NCBI RefSeq assembly: GCF_018687715.1
Contig: NC_056765.1
Span: 24,052,394 to 24,116,393 of the forward strand
DNA: 64,000 bases
Direction: 5' to 3'
From: Carya illinoinensis
Taxonomy: Eukaryota > Streptophyta > Magnoliopsida > Fagales > Juglandaceae
Part shown: one piece after another, positions 10,871 through 21,599 of the stretch
How positions within the stretch are numbered: the first letter of the stretch is position 1
Layout of the letters: the number at the start of each line of letters is the position of its first letter
Notes under the pieces: model-generated
Told to the model about the DNA's origin: nothing
What the model saw: the letters and a program-made list of their open reading frames with translations, nothing else
The model's database searches: none
Position numbers and translations under genes: made by a program

Positions 10871-12726
10871 CACATCACGAATTGAGCCACATAATGGCAG
10901 CCGAAGACAGTTAGAGAACATAGAAGGAAACAACACAACCTTATAGTTTCTTCATTAATGTTCATTGATTTAAAACAGGAGAAGTAAACTGTAGGACTAC
11001 CAAGCCTTATAAAAAAAACAAAAAAAGGAAAAAAAAAAAGAACGAAAACAAGAAAATAACACAAAAAAAAAAAGATGAAGAAAAAGAAAAAGATGAAAGC
11101 GGGTTAGCTTTCGTAAATAAAAGGGTTAGAAATAGTTACTCAAAACTTTGGGGTCTGAGTGTTTGACTTTTAAATAGAGTTGGCTTTTAAATAGAGTTGG
11201 CGTTAAAACTGCTAGTCCATTGGCCTTTGACGTAATTAGAATCAATAATAATTAATCTTAAGGTTGAAAAATCTTATGATAAATCATGCTTATTAATGAG
11301 GAACACATAGAGGTTTAGCCACACACACATCATAGTTCTAAGACATTTGTCCCAACTTTATTTGAATAATTTTTGAGACTGTCTTTGTGGATACAACTCT
11401 TGATATTGAGTAGTCACGAATTGACTTTTGACAAAATTCAGAATTATATTTGATTGCTTTTGATTGCAATATTCATCTCAATTAATTTTCACTATTTCAC
11501 TCAAGGATTAGCAGAACATTAGTTGGAGGTTGTGATTGAGCTGAAATATTGCATATTTCATACGTTTAGAACCAATACATTTTAATTAGTTCATGACATT
11601 ATTATTGGTTTTAGATGAAAAAATGGTTAATAGGCATAAATCCAAGTTGTGATTTAAATTGATTAATATCATGATTTATGCTTAATTTTATAACCTATAA
11701 TTTAATTGGATAATATTTCCTCACATGCACAATGCATTTTATGATATTTCTTTCCTTTCAATTTATTTCAGTTTTGCTAATGTATTATTTTCAGGTTTCT
11801 AAATAAATAAGATGCTCGTTTGGACGCAACTCTTTGCTTTTGGAGACACCAGGACCACACGCAACACAGCTCTTTTTGGCAAGAAGGCGGCAAGTTTTCC
11901 ATGGGGAAGCAACAGAGTTCCATTTTGATGAAAGGGGAGTCTCTACGCTGCATTTTTGGAGTTTGGCTGGTTTGCTTTTGAAGAGATTTATGGAGACCCA
12001 GAAGGGGACTTTTGACTTTGGGGCCTTAAGCTTTTCATAAGGTTGGACGAGAAGAGAAAAAAGGCTAGTGAGCTTTTGGACTTCAGCATTTTAGTTGACA
12101 AATGAAATTCAAAGGCTCTTCAGCAAGACCCATACGAAAATGAATAGGGGAACCTGGAGCGCACAGCTTGAAGCTACAGACAAAAAAATAGGGGAACGTG
12201 GGACGCTGCACTAAGACGAAATGAAGGAGAGGCCTCGAGTGTGATGCTAGGGATACGAAAATGGAAGGAAAAAGAGGACCCTTCTTGGATAGGAAGACGT
12301 GAAGGTGAGGGGAGGACGAGGGGAGTTTTTGGTCTTCTTTTTCTGGGCTAGGAAGAAACATAAAAACACGTCTAGTTTTCAAAAAAAATGCTGGTGAGTA
12401 GACGGAACGAATGGAGAGGAGATTCTATTTTCGGTGGGGGTGTAGACAGGAACCTGGGCATTTTTTGAAGAGGCTTCCGTTGGACTCTGAAATGAAAAAT
12501 GCTGGAGGTAGAGAGAGAGGGAAAGGCTGGAGGAAAAATAGGGATGCACGGACGATTTCATTCTTCGTGAGGGACTTCCCTGCTTTCGTGAGAGGAACTG
12601 GAAAGAGGTGGTTTCCTGGGCAGCTAGAAATGAGACAGAAGGAGCTGAGCACTCGTACGCTGGAAGCAGTAGGTTTTTCTTAGGAGAAAAGTACAGAGTT
12701 TTTGTAGGAACGGTGGACTTCAACTG

Positions 12727-12757
<31 letters not shown>

Positions 12758-12903
12758 CGCTCCATCTTCTTTCTACGTTTGCTCTCTTGTAGTTGTTTTC
12801 CGGTATTAAATTTTGTGTTTTATTTTAATTTTCTAATGGAGAATATTTATTTGATTTCTATGGCTCTTGTGATGAATGTAGTTGGCTAAATTTTCGTACT
12901 AAG
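10871..12903. other. Repeat-like DNA left of the LINE, unidentified
   Basis: No protein family is recognised. Positions 11040-11100 are purine-rich. The phrase CTTTGTGGATACAACTCTTG at about 11382 recalls a phrase at 19150 (CCTTGTGGATTCGACCCTG) on the far side of the LINE. Positions 11820-12700 are G/A-rich and non-coding, and a 27-base poly-T run lies at 12731-12757. The DNA to the right of the LINE (18653 onward) continues this region once the LINE and one copy of its target duplication are removed. Confidence 0.4.
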
Positions 12904-12962
12904 GTTAGAGGTGGAGTTTTTTTTTTTTTTTTTTTGAAGGAAACCTCGTATATTCATCACAA

Positions 12963-15900
12963 CTAAGAATCACCAGTACAATATGACTCCTTACAAACTT
13001 GTAAAGAAATAAAGTCTGGACACTCATCAATCCAAATCTGGTCCTGCTCAACTAATAAAGCTTTTTTTGCTAACAAATGTGCTACTTCATTTCCTTCTCT
13101 TCTTGTAAACTGAATCTTCCATGATCTTCTTTCTCTTAACACAGCTTTGACATCCTCTACTATATGCCCACCAGAAGATAGATCCTCATCCACACTGTTA
13201 ACAGCAGATATCACCACTTGAGCATCTCCTTCAAGGATGACTCTATTGAAACCCAACTCATGGCTCAGTTCAACAGCCTGCCATAATGCCATAGTTTCAG
13301 CTAAGCTTGAATCCGAAATTGGTGGCTTTTTAAAGCAAGCACAAGCCAGAACTTCTCCAACCTCATCCCTCAAGACAATTCCTAGTCCCAGATTGCTTGT
13401 ATTTGTAGAGGCATTCCAGTTTGCTTTAATGAACCCCTGTATAGGCTTTATCCATCTTTGACTGCCACTTCCCATATTAGTTGCACTTGTTATCTTTACT
13501 TCATGTGTTCGAGCTTCTTGAAAGTCCTCAATAACTGCTCTAGCTGTGCAAACTACAGAATCAGGATCTTTGAACTTCTTTTCAAATATAAAAGAATTTC
13601 TTCTAAGCCACAGAAGCCTCATCAATACAGCCACTAATTCTAGCTCTTTTTCAGACAGTTTATCCATCAACTTCTCCCATAGAACCAAAAAGTTGTCTTC
13701 TGCACTGGACCACTTCTGCACTACTCAAATTGAACCTGTCCACACATCCCTGGCAGCAGGACATTGCCACATAGCATGCATGGCAGTTTCCTCCTCAGTG
13801 CCACATATTGGACATAAAGCATCCTCTGTCACCTTCCTCTTGAGCAAATTCACCTTTGTTGCAAGCACCTCATTGCCCAATTTCTAGAGAAAAGCTTTGT
13901 AAACTGCTGGCACTTGTAGACTCCAGATGTTCTGCCATCTCAAATCTTTTTTAAGCTCCCTAGAGGTTTCCCCCTTTAAAGCTCTTTTTCTTTCTTGTTC
14001 CACAAAGTAAGCACTTCTAACAGAGAAGAGACCTCTATTAGAAGGGCCCCAAATAAGCTTATCCCTCGAGCCAAGTTTACTTAAAGGGATGCTTATGATC
14101 TGATCAGCTTCCTCTTTAACAAACACCTTCCTCACTAACTCCTCATTCCATTCTTTCCCATCCTGCTTCAGCAACTTACACACCTTTGCCTTGCTATCCA
14201 GATGATTGACTGGAGATTGAACCTTAAAGGAAGATGGGGAGTTAAGCCACTTAAAGCCTCACACACCAATATCCTTGCCATTCCCTACCCTCCATCTCAG
14301 TCCCTCCTTCAGTAAATTCAGTGAGCCCCATATACTCCTCCAGATTAAAGAAGGATTTGATCCCAACTTGGCTTCCAACAGGTGCTTAGACTTTAGGTAC
14401 TTCTCTCTGAAAATAGAAGAAACAAGAGAGTTTGGCTTTTGTAAAAACCTCCAAGCTTGCTTTGCTAGTAAAGCTGAGTTGAAACTGTCCAAATCTCTGA
14501 ATCCCATCCCTCCCTTCAGCTTCTGTGTTCCCATTCTATCCCAACTTTGCCACTGAATTTTCTTCTCACCCTTAACACTTCCCCACCAGAATCTTGACAT
14601 CATACCATTGATTTCTGAACATAAGTTCTTAGGTAGCTTGAATACACTCATGGTATACGTGGGTACTGCTTGCAAAACTGCTTTAATCATTATTTCTATT
14701 CCTGCTTGGGACAAGAACCTGTTCTGCCAGCTACTAATTTTTTTCCAGATTCTGTCTTTTATAACTGAGAAGGTATTATATCTTGATCTCCCCTCTAGAG
14801 ATGGAAGTCCAAGATATTTCTCATAGTTGCCACAAGCCACTGATCCACCCTCCCTCATAATACAGTCTCTATCCATAGCCTTCGTGTTTGAACTAAAGAA
14901 AATAGAAGTTTTTTCTTTATTCAAAAACTGCCCTGAGGCCCTCTCATAGACTTTTAGCAAGTCCATAAGCTTCTTCCATTCCTCACACTTGGCCCTTCCA
15001 AAAAGGACACAATCATCTGCAAAGAGCAGGTGATTGATCCTAGTCCCCCCCTCTTGCCATTGTCACCCCTTTTGTCAAACCCTTTGCATCAGAAGAATTA
15101 AGCAAGGAGCTTAACCCTTCTGCACAGACAATAAACAGGTAAGGGGATATAGGATCCCCTTGCCTTAAACCCCTTGCTGGACAAAATCTCCTTCCAGGTC
15201 TACCATTTAAAAGAACTGAATAAGAGATAGAAGAAACACAACACATGATTAACCTGATCCATTTTTCACAAAAGCCCAGCTGTTTCATTATTGCCTTGAG
15301 GAAATACCATTCAATACGATCATATGCCTTGGACATATCCAACTTAACAGCCATTGACCCCACCTCTTCCTTATGTCTAGTCTTGATAGCATGGAGGGCT
15401 TCATAGGCAATCATTATGTTGTCAGAAATCAGTCTACCTGGGATGAATGCACTTTGATTGGGAGAAATAATCACTTCCAATACCTTCTTGAATCTGTTAG
15501 CAATAGCTTTTGAAACAATCTTGTACACCACATTACACAGGCTAATAGGCCTGTATTCACTCACTTTTGAAGGGTTTTTAACTTTAGGGATAAGAGCTAT
15601 GTGAGTGTAATTCATCCATTCTTCCATTTCCCCACTATTCAAAACAGCTAGAACTGCTTCACTAACATTATCCCCCACTACCATCCAATGATTTTGGTAG
15701 AAGCTAGCTCCTAGTCCATCTGGTCCAGGGGATTTTAAAGGCCCCATATGATTAATAGCTTCTTCTATTTCTGGTCTTGTAAATTTTTTTGATAGCATTT
15801 CATTCATTTCTTCAGTTACTCTTGGCTCTACTGCCTTTAAACACTCAGTAATCTCCTCCTGAGTTGGTTTGGTCGACTGAAACAATTCCTTGAAATATCC

Positions 15901-17079
15901 ATTGAAAGCCCCTTCAATCTCCTCCATATTAGTCACTTTGTTCCCTTGCTCATTAATAATCTGATTAATCATGTTTTTCCTCTTCCTCTGACTAGCACAA
16001 GCATGGAAAAATTTGGTGTTCCTATCCCCATGTTTATACCAGTTTCTTTTAGATCTCTGCCTCCACTTCAAATCCTCTTGTTCAAGCAAGCATTCCAATT
16101 CTTTCTGAAGACTTCGAATCTCCTTTACATTGTGGCTCCCTTCCTCTCTCTGTAAGAGCTTTAGAAGCTCAGTTTTTTCATGGATTTCTGGGGCCTTATT
16201 TCTCCTTAGACCTCTACTCCATTTTTTCAGAAAACCAGTACATCTATTGATCAAGCCTTGTAGTCCTCCTCCACTTCTTATTTGTTGCCACCCTTCCTTA
16301 ATAATCTTCTCCCAATCTGTTTCAGTAGCCCAACAAGCCTCATATTTGAAATTTCTATAAACCTGAAAAAAAGAGGATTGAGAAAAAGTTAGCAGAAGAG
16401 GCCTATGGTCAGACCTCCTAGCCACTAGAACTTCCACCTTAATCTCTTTTTGAGCTTCAATCCAAGCCTGATTGGCCACCACCCTATCCAACCTTTCCTT
16501 TATAAAAGTCTCATCATCATGTCTATTGCTCCAAGTATACTTGTCCCCTTCCCATCCTAGATCAGATAATCCTCCCTCCTCCAAAGCATTTCTGAAGTTG
16601 TTCATTAAATAATCTCCTCTAGGCCTGCCACCCACCTTCTCATCATGTGTAAGGATCTCATTAAAGTCTCCCATAACACACCACCCTTTGTTGTTGTCAG
16701 GTTTAATGGATGACAGTAGTTGCCAAGCCTCTTGCCTCTTACTAGCCTCAGGATGGCCATAGAAGCCTGTTAGAAGCCATAAGTGTCACCCCTGATTATT
16801 ACAGATCCATGCACTAATATGCCTCTGAGTGAAGTTCAAAATCTTCACCATACCTTCATTTCTCCAAAACAAAGCCAGACCACCCCCTCTCCTATTCAAT
16901 TCCACCCCAAAACACCCTTCCATTCTCATCCTTTTTCTGATTCCTTCCAATCTGCTTGTCTGTACCTTAGTTTCCATTACAAAGACCACACTTGGTAACT
17001 TTTCCTCTACTAAGGAGCAGAGGTCTTGAACTGTCCGAGGGTTGCAAAGCCCTCGGCCGTTCCAACTTAGTAGTTTCAT
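12963..17079 (-). pseudogene. LINE ORF2: endonuclease, reverse transcriptase, zf-RVT, RNase H
   Basis: The start ATG is at 17077-17079. Domains in order: APE-type endonuclease (MKLLSWNGRG, a METK motif, then MGDFNEIL near 16670 and RSDHRPLLL near 16400); reverse transcriptase with SPGPDG (about 15725), LDMSKAYDRIEW (about 15330), GLRQGDPISP (about 15160) and the active site FADD at 15012-15023; a zf-RVT zinc-binding region (CPICGTEEETAMHAMWQC, about 13770-13825); and a C-terminal plant-type RNase H (about 12990-13470). Lesions are TGA at 16786-16788, one extra G in a run at 15045-15051 that shifts frame just before FADD, TGA at 14259-14261, TAG at 13884-13886 (probably from TGG) and TGA at 13725-13727. 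Otherwise the frame is continuous to the stop at 12963. The enzyme would nick target DNA and prime cDNA synthesis. This copy cannot make it whole. Confidence 0.92.
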
Positions 17080-18371
17080 AATACTTGGCGGGGCTGCTTA
17101 ACAGCCACCGCCAATTCTACCTGTGCAACAGGTTCCTTCACTTCTAATTGTCTCCTTTGTTTCTTTAAATCCTTCACTTCTTTTATCCCAACCTGCCCTC
17201 CTTCCACTGGCCTTTTTCGAGGCCTTGATGGTGATGGCAGAATACTCTTGTTTCCCATAAATCAAGCCCTTCTTTTCCATGTTTTCCTTCCCTTGACCAA
17301 ATCCTTAAGTGCCTCTCCCTCCCCTTCCACTTCTAATTCTTCATCAGGAGCACTAAACTCCTCCCCCTCCACCCCTTCTTCCTCATCTACCCGTACATCA
17401 ACTTCTTTTAAGCCAAACTCCATCCCTCCCCTTACTATAAGTTCTTCTTCCCCTCCACTCACTTTTTTTTCACTCCCCACTGTCTCTTGACTCTCCTCTT
17501 GCTCCCTTGTTTCTATATCTCTCATAAGTGCCTTTCCTCCTTCATGACTAGATTCTATTTCTTCTCCTCCATCTCTTCTCCAAGAACCTTCTCTTCTAAC
17601 TTCTCCCTTTGCTTCTGGACCTCTCCATTTTTTCCCAGCTGAACTTACTCTTAACCAGGCCCCAAATTGCTCCTTAGTCTCACTACCCCCTTCACTCATA
17701 TCTATCTTCCCTGGACAACCATTAGTTCCATGAAGAATTCTACCACAAGAGAAACAAAGGAAAGGTAGCTTCTCATACCTGAATGATATCCACAGGTTTT
17801 TTCCTTGGACAGAAACGGTTCCGCCCCTCGCCAATGGTCTTGTTAAATCTAGTTCGATTTTGACCCTCAAGTAACTCCCCCAACCACTCCCATCACCTTG
17901 AACATCGACATCTCTTACCTTTCCCACCGTATTCCCCACCTGCTCTCCCTTCTTTTGTGTCATCATAGCTAGGGGCAGATTGTACATATGCACCCATAGC
18001 ACCTCATGGTCAAAGCACATTTTCATCGGTGGATTCAATCCATCATACTCTTTAAGCACCATCACCTGATTATCAAACAGCCATAGTTTGCCTCCCCAGA
18101 CTTTCTGTTTGTCTGCATGATTTGCAAAGGTGATAACAAAAGTGTTCTTACCTACCTCTACAAACTTAGCAACTCTGTTGAGAATCCAAACCTTTGCCAT
18201 CGTAGCTTCAACTACTCTGGAATTTATTCTCCTCTCAAGCCATATCCTACCAACTAAACTCCTATCTCCTTTACTCTTCAGTTCCTCAGGAGTATCATTA
18301 TCCAGATCAACATTAATCTTTTCTTCCTCTGTAAGCGTAAGCTTCTCCCATTCTGCCTCCAAATTATTCAT
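17076..18371 (-). pseudogene. LINE ORF1: DUF4283 and CCHC zinc-knuckle protein
   Basis: The first ATG of the frame is at 18369-18371. The N-terminal region (LEAEWEKLTLTEEEK, then SLVGRIWLERRINSR... with VGKNTFVITF) matches DUF4283, the RNA-binding-like domain common at the start of plant L1 ORF1. A CCHC zinc knuckle C-x2-C-x4-H-x4-C lies at 17715-17756. The C-terminal part is Glu/Gly-rich and low complexity. One TGA at 17262-17264, probably from CGA, interrupts the frame, which otherwise reaches the TGA at 17076-17078 overlapping the ORF2 start. Known role in the family: nucleic-acid-binding partner of ORF2 in the retrotransposition particle. Confidence 0.88.
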
Positions 18372-18652
18372 CGTCACCTCCAGCCTCTAGTCTGTCTGCA
18401 CTTCCCTGAGCCTTCTCTTGACGAAAACTCACACCAAAAACCCAACTCCGCCCCCTTCTGCCAATAACTGACAAAAAATCTCCACTCACTGCCTGACTTC
18501 ACACCGTACAAGCCACCTTTCTGTTAGAATATTCCTCCTTAGGGCCAGTACAACCCACTTCTCCTCTCTTTCCACTAACGGAAAAGAGAGAGAAGAATTT
18601 TTTAAATACTGCTTTGGTTAGAATCCCACTTAATAAATAGTTAGAGGTGAAG

Positions 18653-20877
18653 TTTAATGGTTTAGATATTGTGTTCGGATCAATATTAGAATTTATATTA
18701 TGAGTTTGATCTATTGAATGGTTTAATTGTTGGATATTTTGATTATCTATATATTTATCTTAATTCATTGTGATTTCTAAATACATTGAATGTTTAAAAA
18801 AATCCCGGTGATATTCGAATGAGTTGTGTGAATGTTTTAACCATCAATCGTTCATGCTTAATCATTAGTGACTATTTTTCTTGAACTTAAATGCTAAATC
18901 TTCAAATTAAATAGAAGCATTATTCTAGTTAAATTGAAGTAAATTGATCGGAAACAATATTCTAAATTATTAGAGAGATCATGGAAACTTTAGTCGTTCT
19001 CTATATCAATTTATTTTATCATTTTAGTTTTATTCTGTTACTTTAAAAATCATCATCAGTAATTTTCTCTTCCATTTGATTGCACTTTATTTTTAGTAAT
19101 TTATTTTCATTATTTGAGTTTATTTTCTTTATCGTATAAGCCAATCCTTGTGGATTCGACCCTGTTAAGTACTACAATACATGTATACTTGCAGGTAAAG
19201 CTACTCTAAAGTTTTAAGTCACTAGTTTAGTCAAAGTTAGTGCAACACCTACCATCCCCTTTGGTGATGAGTCACTTTTATGAGACATTATATGCACTGC
19301 ACAAAAAAATTTTAGTGGAAAAAAGGCATCACACACTCCCTTAGGTGTTTACACTCAAATAATGACACTCCACTCATATTTCACTCTTAATTAACTTTTT
19401 TCCAGATAATGATCTTACACTCTCTTGTCTTGTACATCAAAAGTTTTCCACTCAAGTTCTTTAAGAACTAATTGAACTCAATCAAGACAATGCAATCCTG
19501 TTTTATTTCAACTAGTAATTAGGTTCAATAAACAAGAACAAGAGAAGCACAGAAGGAATATAATGACACGAGAATAAAGAAACTTATAGAAAGAAAAGAG
19601 TAATCACAAGACAAGATACCAACTAGAAAGATGTGTATTCAGCCCCTTTGATGATAAAGCTTAATTAATGCCAAATCACTCAATTTTTAGATTGCAAGTA
19701 TTTCAAAACTATACCCAAAATCCTTTTCTTTCTCTTCTTCTTTTTTTTCCTTTTCTTTTCCTTTCTTTTCTTTTCTCTTATTTTCTTTTCTCACTAATTC
19801 AATCAGAAACAATTAATTCAATTGTAAAAATCAAACAATTGAATTCAAACACACAAATTGTGAAAATCTATAGAATTCAATTGTGAAACTCAACCAATCT
19901 GAAACAAAACTCCAATTGTGACAAAACCCTAATAATAAAAACAAGAACCCTAAGATAGAGTAATTTGGGCAGCCCTAATCAAAGAACAAAGCAACCCTAA
20001 TCAAAGAACAACGCAACTCTAATCAAAGAAATTTGGAAACCCTAGCAAAGGAATTTACAGACCCTATTTTTTTTTCAACCCTAGAACAATGAAGCCCTAC
20101 AATTAAAGATACAAAAAATAAAAGACAAAATTAGATATGATTGAAAGCCTTGCTTTGAATATCAAATGATGTGAACCCGTGGAATTGGAATCCCTTAAAC
20201 CCACAATCAATTTGAAAACTTATCAAAGAAAGTCAAAATCAAGTCAATAGATGGAAGAATCTAGACCCGTTGAAAACCTGTCTCAAGAACTCAGATTACA
20301 AAGGAGGAATGCCACAAAAGTTGAGATTTATCTTTACTAAGTTCAAAAGTTTAATGAAGATAAACTCAACTCAGAACGAATAAGATTCATTAAATTTCAT
20401 AAGTTTCATAAACTTCAAAATGAGGCAATAAAGAATATTTAAACTAAAACCTCACAAAAACCTAGGTAAAATAAAGCCCTATCTTTCAAAAATGCCTATG
20501 AGTGAATAGTTTCACTGCTACAGTAACCCTTTTGAAACCCTAGCTAAACAAAATAATAACTATCCCAACATAACCCCTTAAGTGCTTTCATAATAAACCC
20601 AATTATTCTAAACTAATAAAATAAGTCTTTTAAATGAATTAAACAAGTCCAAGGCCTTCCATCACATAAACATAAAAATAGACCATAATTTATGTTGCAC
20701 TCTTCCATTGCTTGTATCATGTGGATGAGAACTGGATCTCTTTCTCTCAAACCCATCTTGAATATTGGGCTGGCTCTTGTTAGACTCGTCCCAAGTGGAT
20801 TGCACCAATCCTTACATTGATTCTTTACTTTTCTTAGCTCTCGATATTGTGATTGCCATATTTGGAACTTGTAATAG
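18653..20877. other. Unidentified repeat-like DNA between the LINE and gypsy element 2
   Basis: No coding region is supported. Around 19140-19200 is the phrase CCTTGTGGATTCGACCCTG, followed by an AC-rich stretch and CTTGCAGG. This type of phrase is frequent near LTR or leader ends of plant retroelements, but no element can be delimited. Positions 19735-19795 are a T/C-rich low-complexity run. Positions 19810-20070 carry repeated AATCAAAGAACAA-type words. The left end of element 2 similarity begins abruptly at about 20878. Confidence 0.4.
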
Positions 20878-21240
20878 ATGGAAGGAGCAGCACGCCACCT
20901 TGATGGGACTCAATGACTTGGCTCCCCCTCATGGACACCATGCCGCATTAAATGGGTTCTGGTAGGAGGCACCCTTGCGCTAAAGGGGCAGGGCATAGGT
21001 CTCCAACCCCAGGGGAGGGTATAAAAGCCGCCCCCCAAATGCCGAGCAAAGGTAACTAAAAACATACAACCTAGTTTTAGAATCTTCCCTTTTTCTCCCC
21101 AACTGACTTAGGCATCGAAGGCTCCATACAGCTACCATCCGGTCGCTGGACCTCAGAGTGACTTTGTGTGTGCAGGTAACAAGGAAGGCACGAGCCCCCA
21201 AGGAGCCTGGCCCAAAGGTTTACAAAACATGACGTTAATA
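20878..21240 (+). repeat. 5' LTR of gypsy element 2 (left end missing)
   Basis: Matches 33920-34268 closely. Shared words are CACCTTGATGGGACTC, AAATGGGTTCTGG, GGCATAGGTCTCCAACCC, TATAAAAGCCGCC, GTAACTAAAAACATACAACC and ACTGACTTAGGCAT. The first 185 or so bases of the LTR are not found. DNA left of 20878 does not align except for a short CCCAAGTGGAT coincidence. The right end reads GACGTTAATA, against GATGTTAACA in the 3' copy. Confidence 0.85.
21020..21027 (+). promoter_or_regulatory. TATA box of gypsy element 2, 5' LTR
   Basis: TATAAAAG followed by CCGCC, conserved at 34062-34069 in the 3' LTR. This is the likely Pol II start region of the element. Confidence 0.6.
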
Positions 21241-21599
21241 GTTGGTACCATTTGTGGGATTCGACAAATTTCAAAGTTGAATGTGTCCTTTGCACACTTG
21301 AAAGAGCCCACCCTTTGAGGGTCCAGAGGTGTGATTGGATATTGAAGTGAGATGATGACCAAGAATAGCCGTGAGAGAAAGGCAATCGGGGTTAGCGATG
21401 GCAACCCTGCCGAGTGAAATGAGCGACCGACTGGGAGGATCTGGAGGTGGAGTCTAGGCCGCTTCGCCAAGCAAGGAGGCGCCCCTGACCCCACCACTGG
21501 CCCCAGAGTGTGCTCTCGCCGAGGGTGATGCGAGAGATGAATCTTTGTTGAAAAAGGTAGAGGTGAACGAGCCCTTAGAATTAATTCTACTTGATCAAA

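Larger units (their letters stand above)
12917..18639 (-). mobile_element. L1-type non-LTR retrotransposon (LINE), about 5.7 kb, near full length
   Basis: On the minus strand it has a 5' UTR of about 270 bases, ORF1, ORF2 and a poly-A tail (19 T on the plus strand, 12917-12935). GTTAGAGGTGGAG (12904-12916) and GTTAGAGGTGAAG (18640-18652) flank it as a 13-bp target duplication with one mismatch. This length and poly-A junction are typical of target-primed reverse transcription. ORF1 and ORF2 overlap by the four bases ATGA at 17076-17079. Six disabling lesions were found, so it is inactive, but the copy is structurally complete. Confidence 0.92.

Noticed and set aside
12379..12765. Minus-strand frame of 128 codons starting with poly-Lys and overlapping plus-strand frames
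   Set aside because: It spans the poly-T run at 12731-12757 and has no motif, so it is a composition artefact.
20765..20877. Missing left part of the element 2 5' LTR hidden at 20765-20877
   Set aside because: Only CCCAAGTGGAT matches the 3' LTR and the flanks do not align. The LTR is better described as truncated at about 20878.
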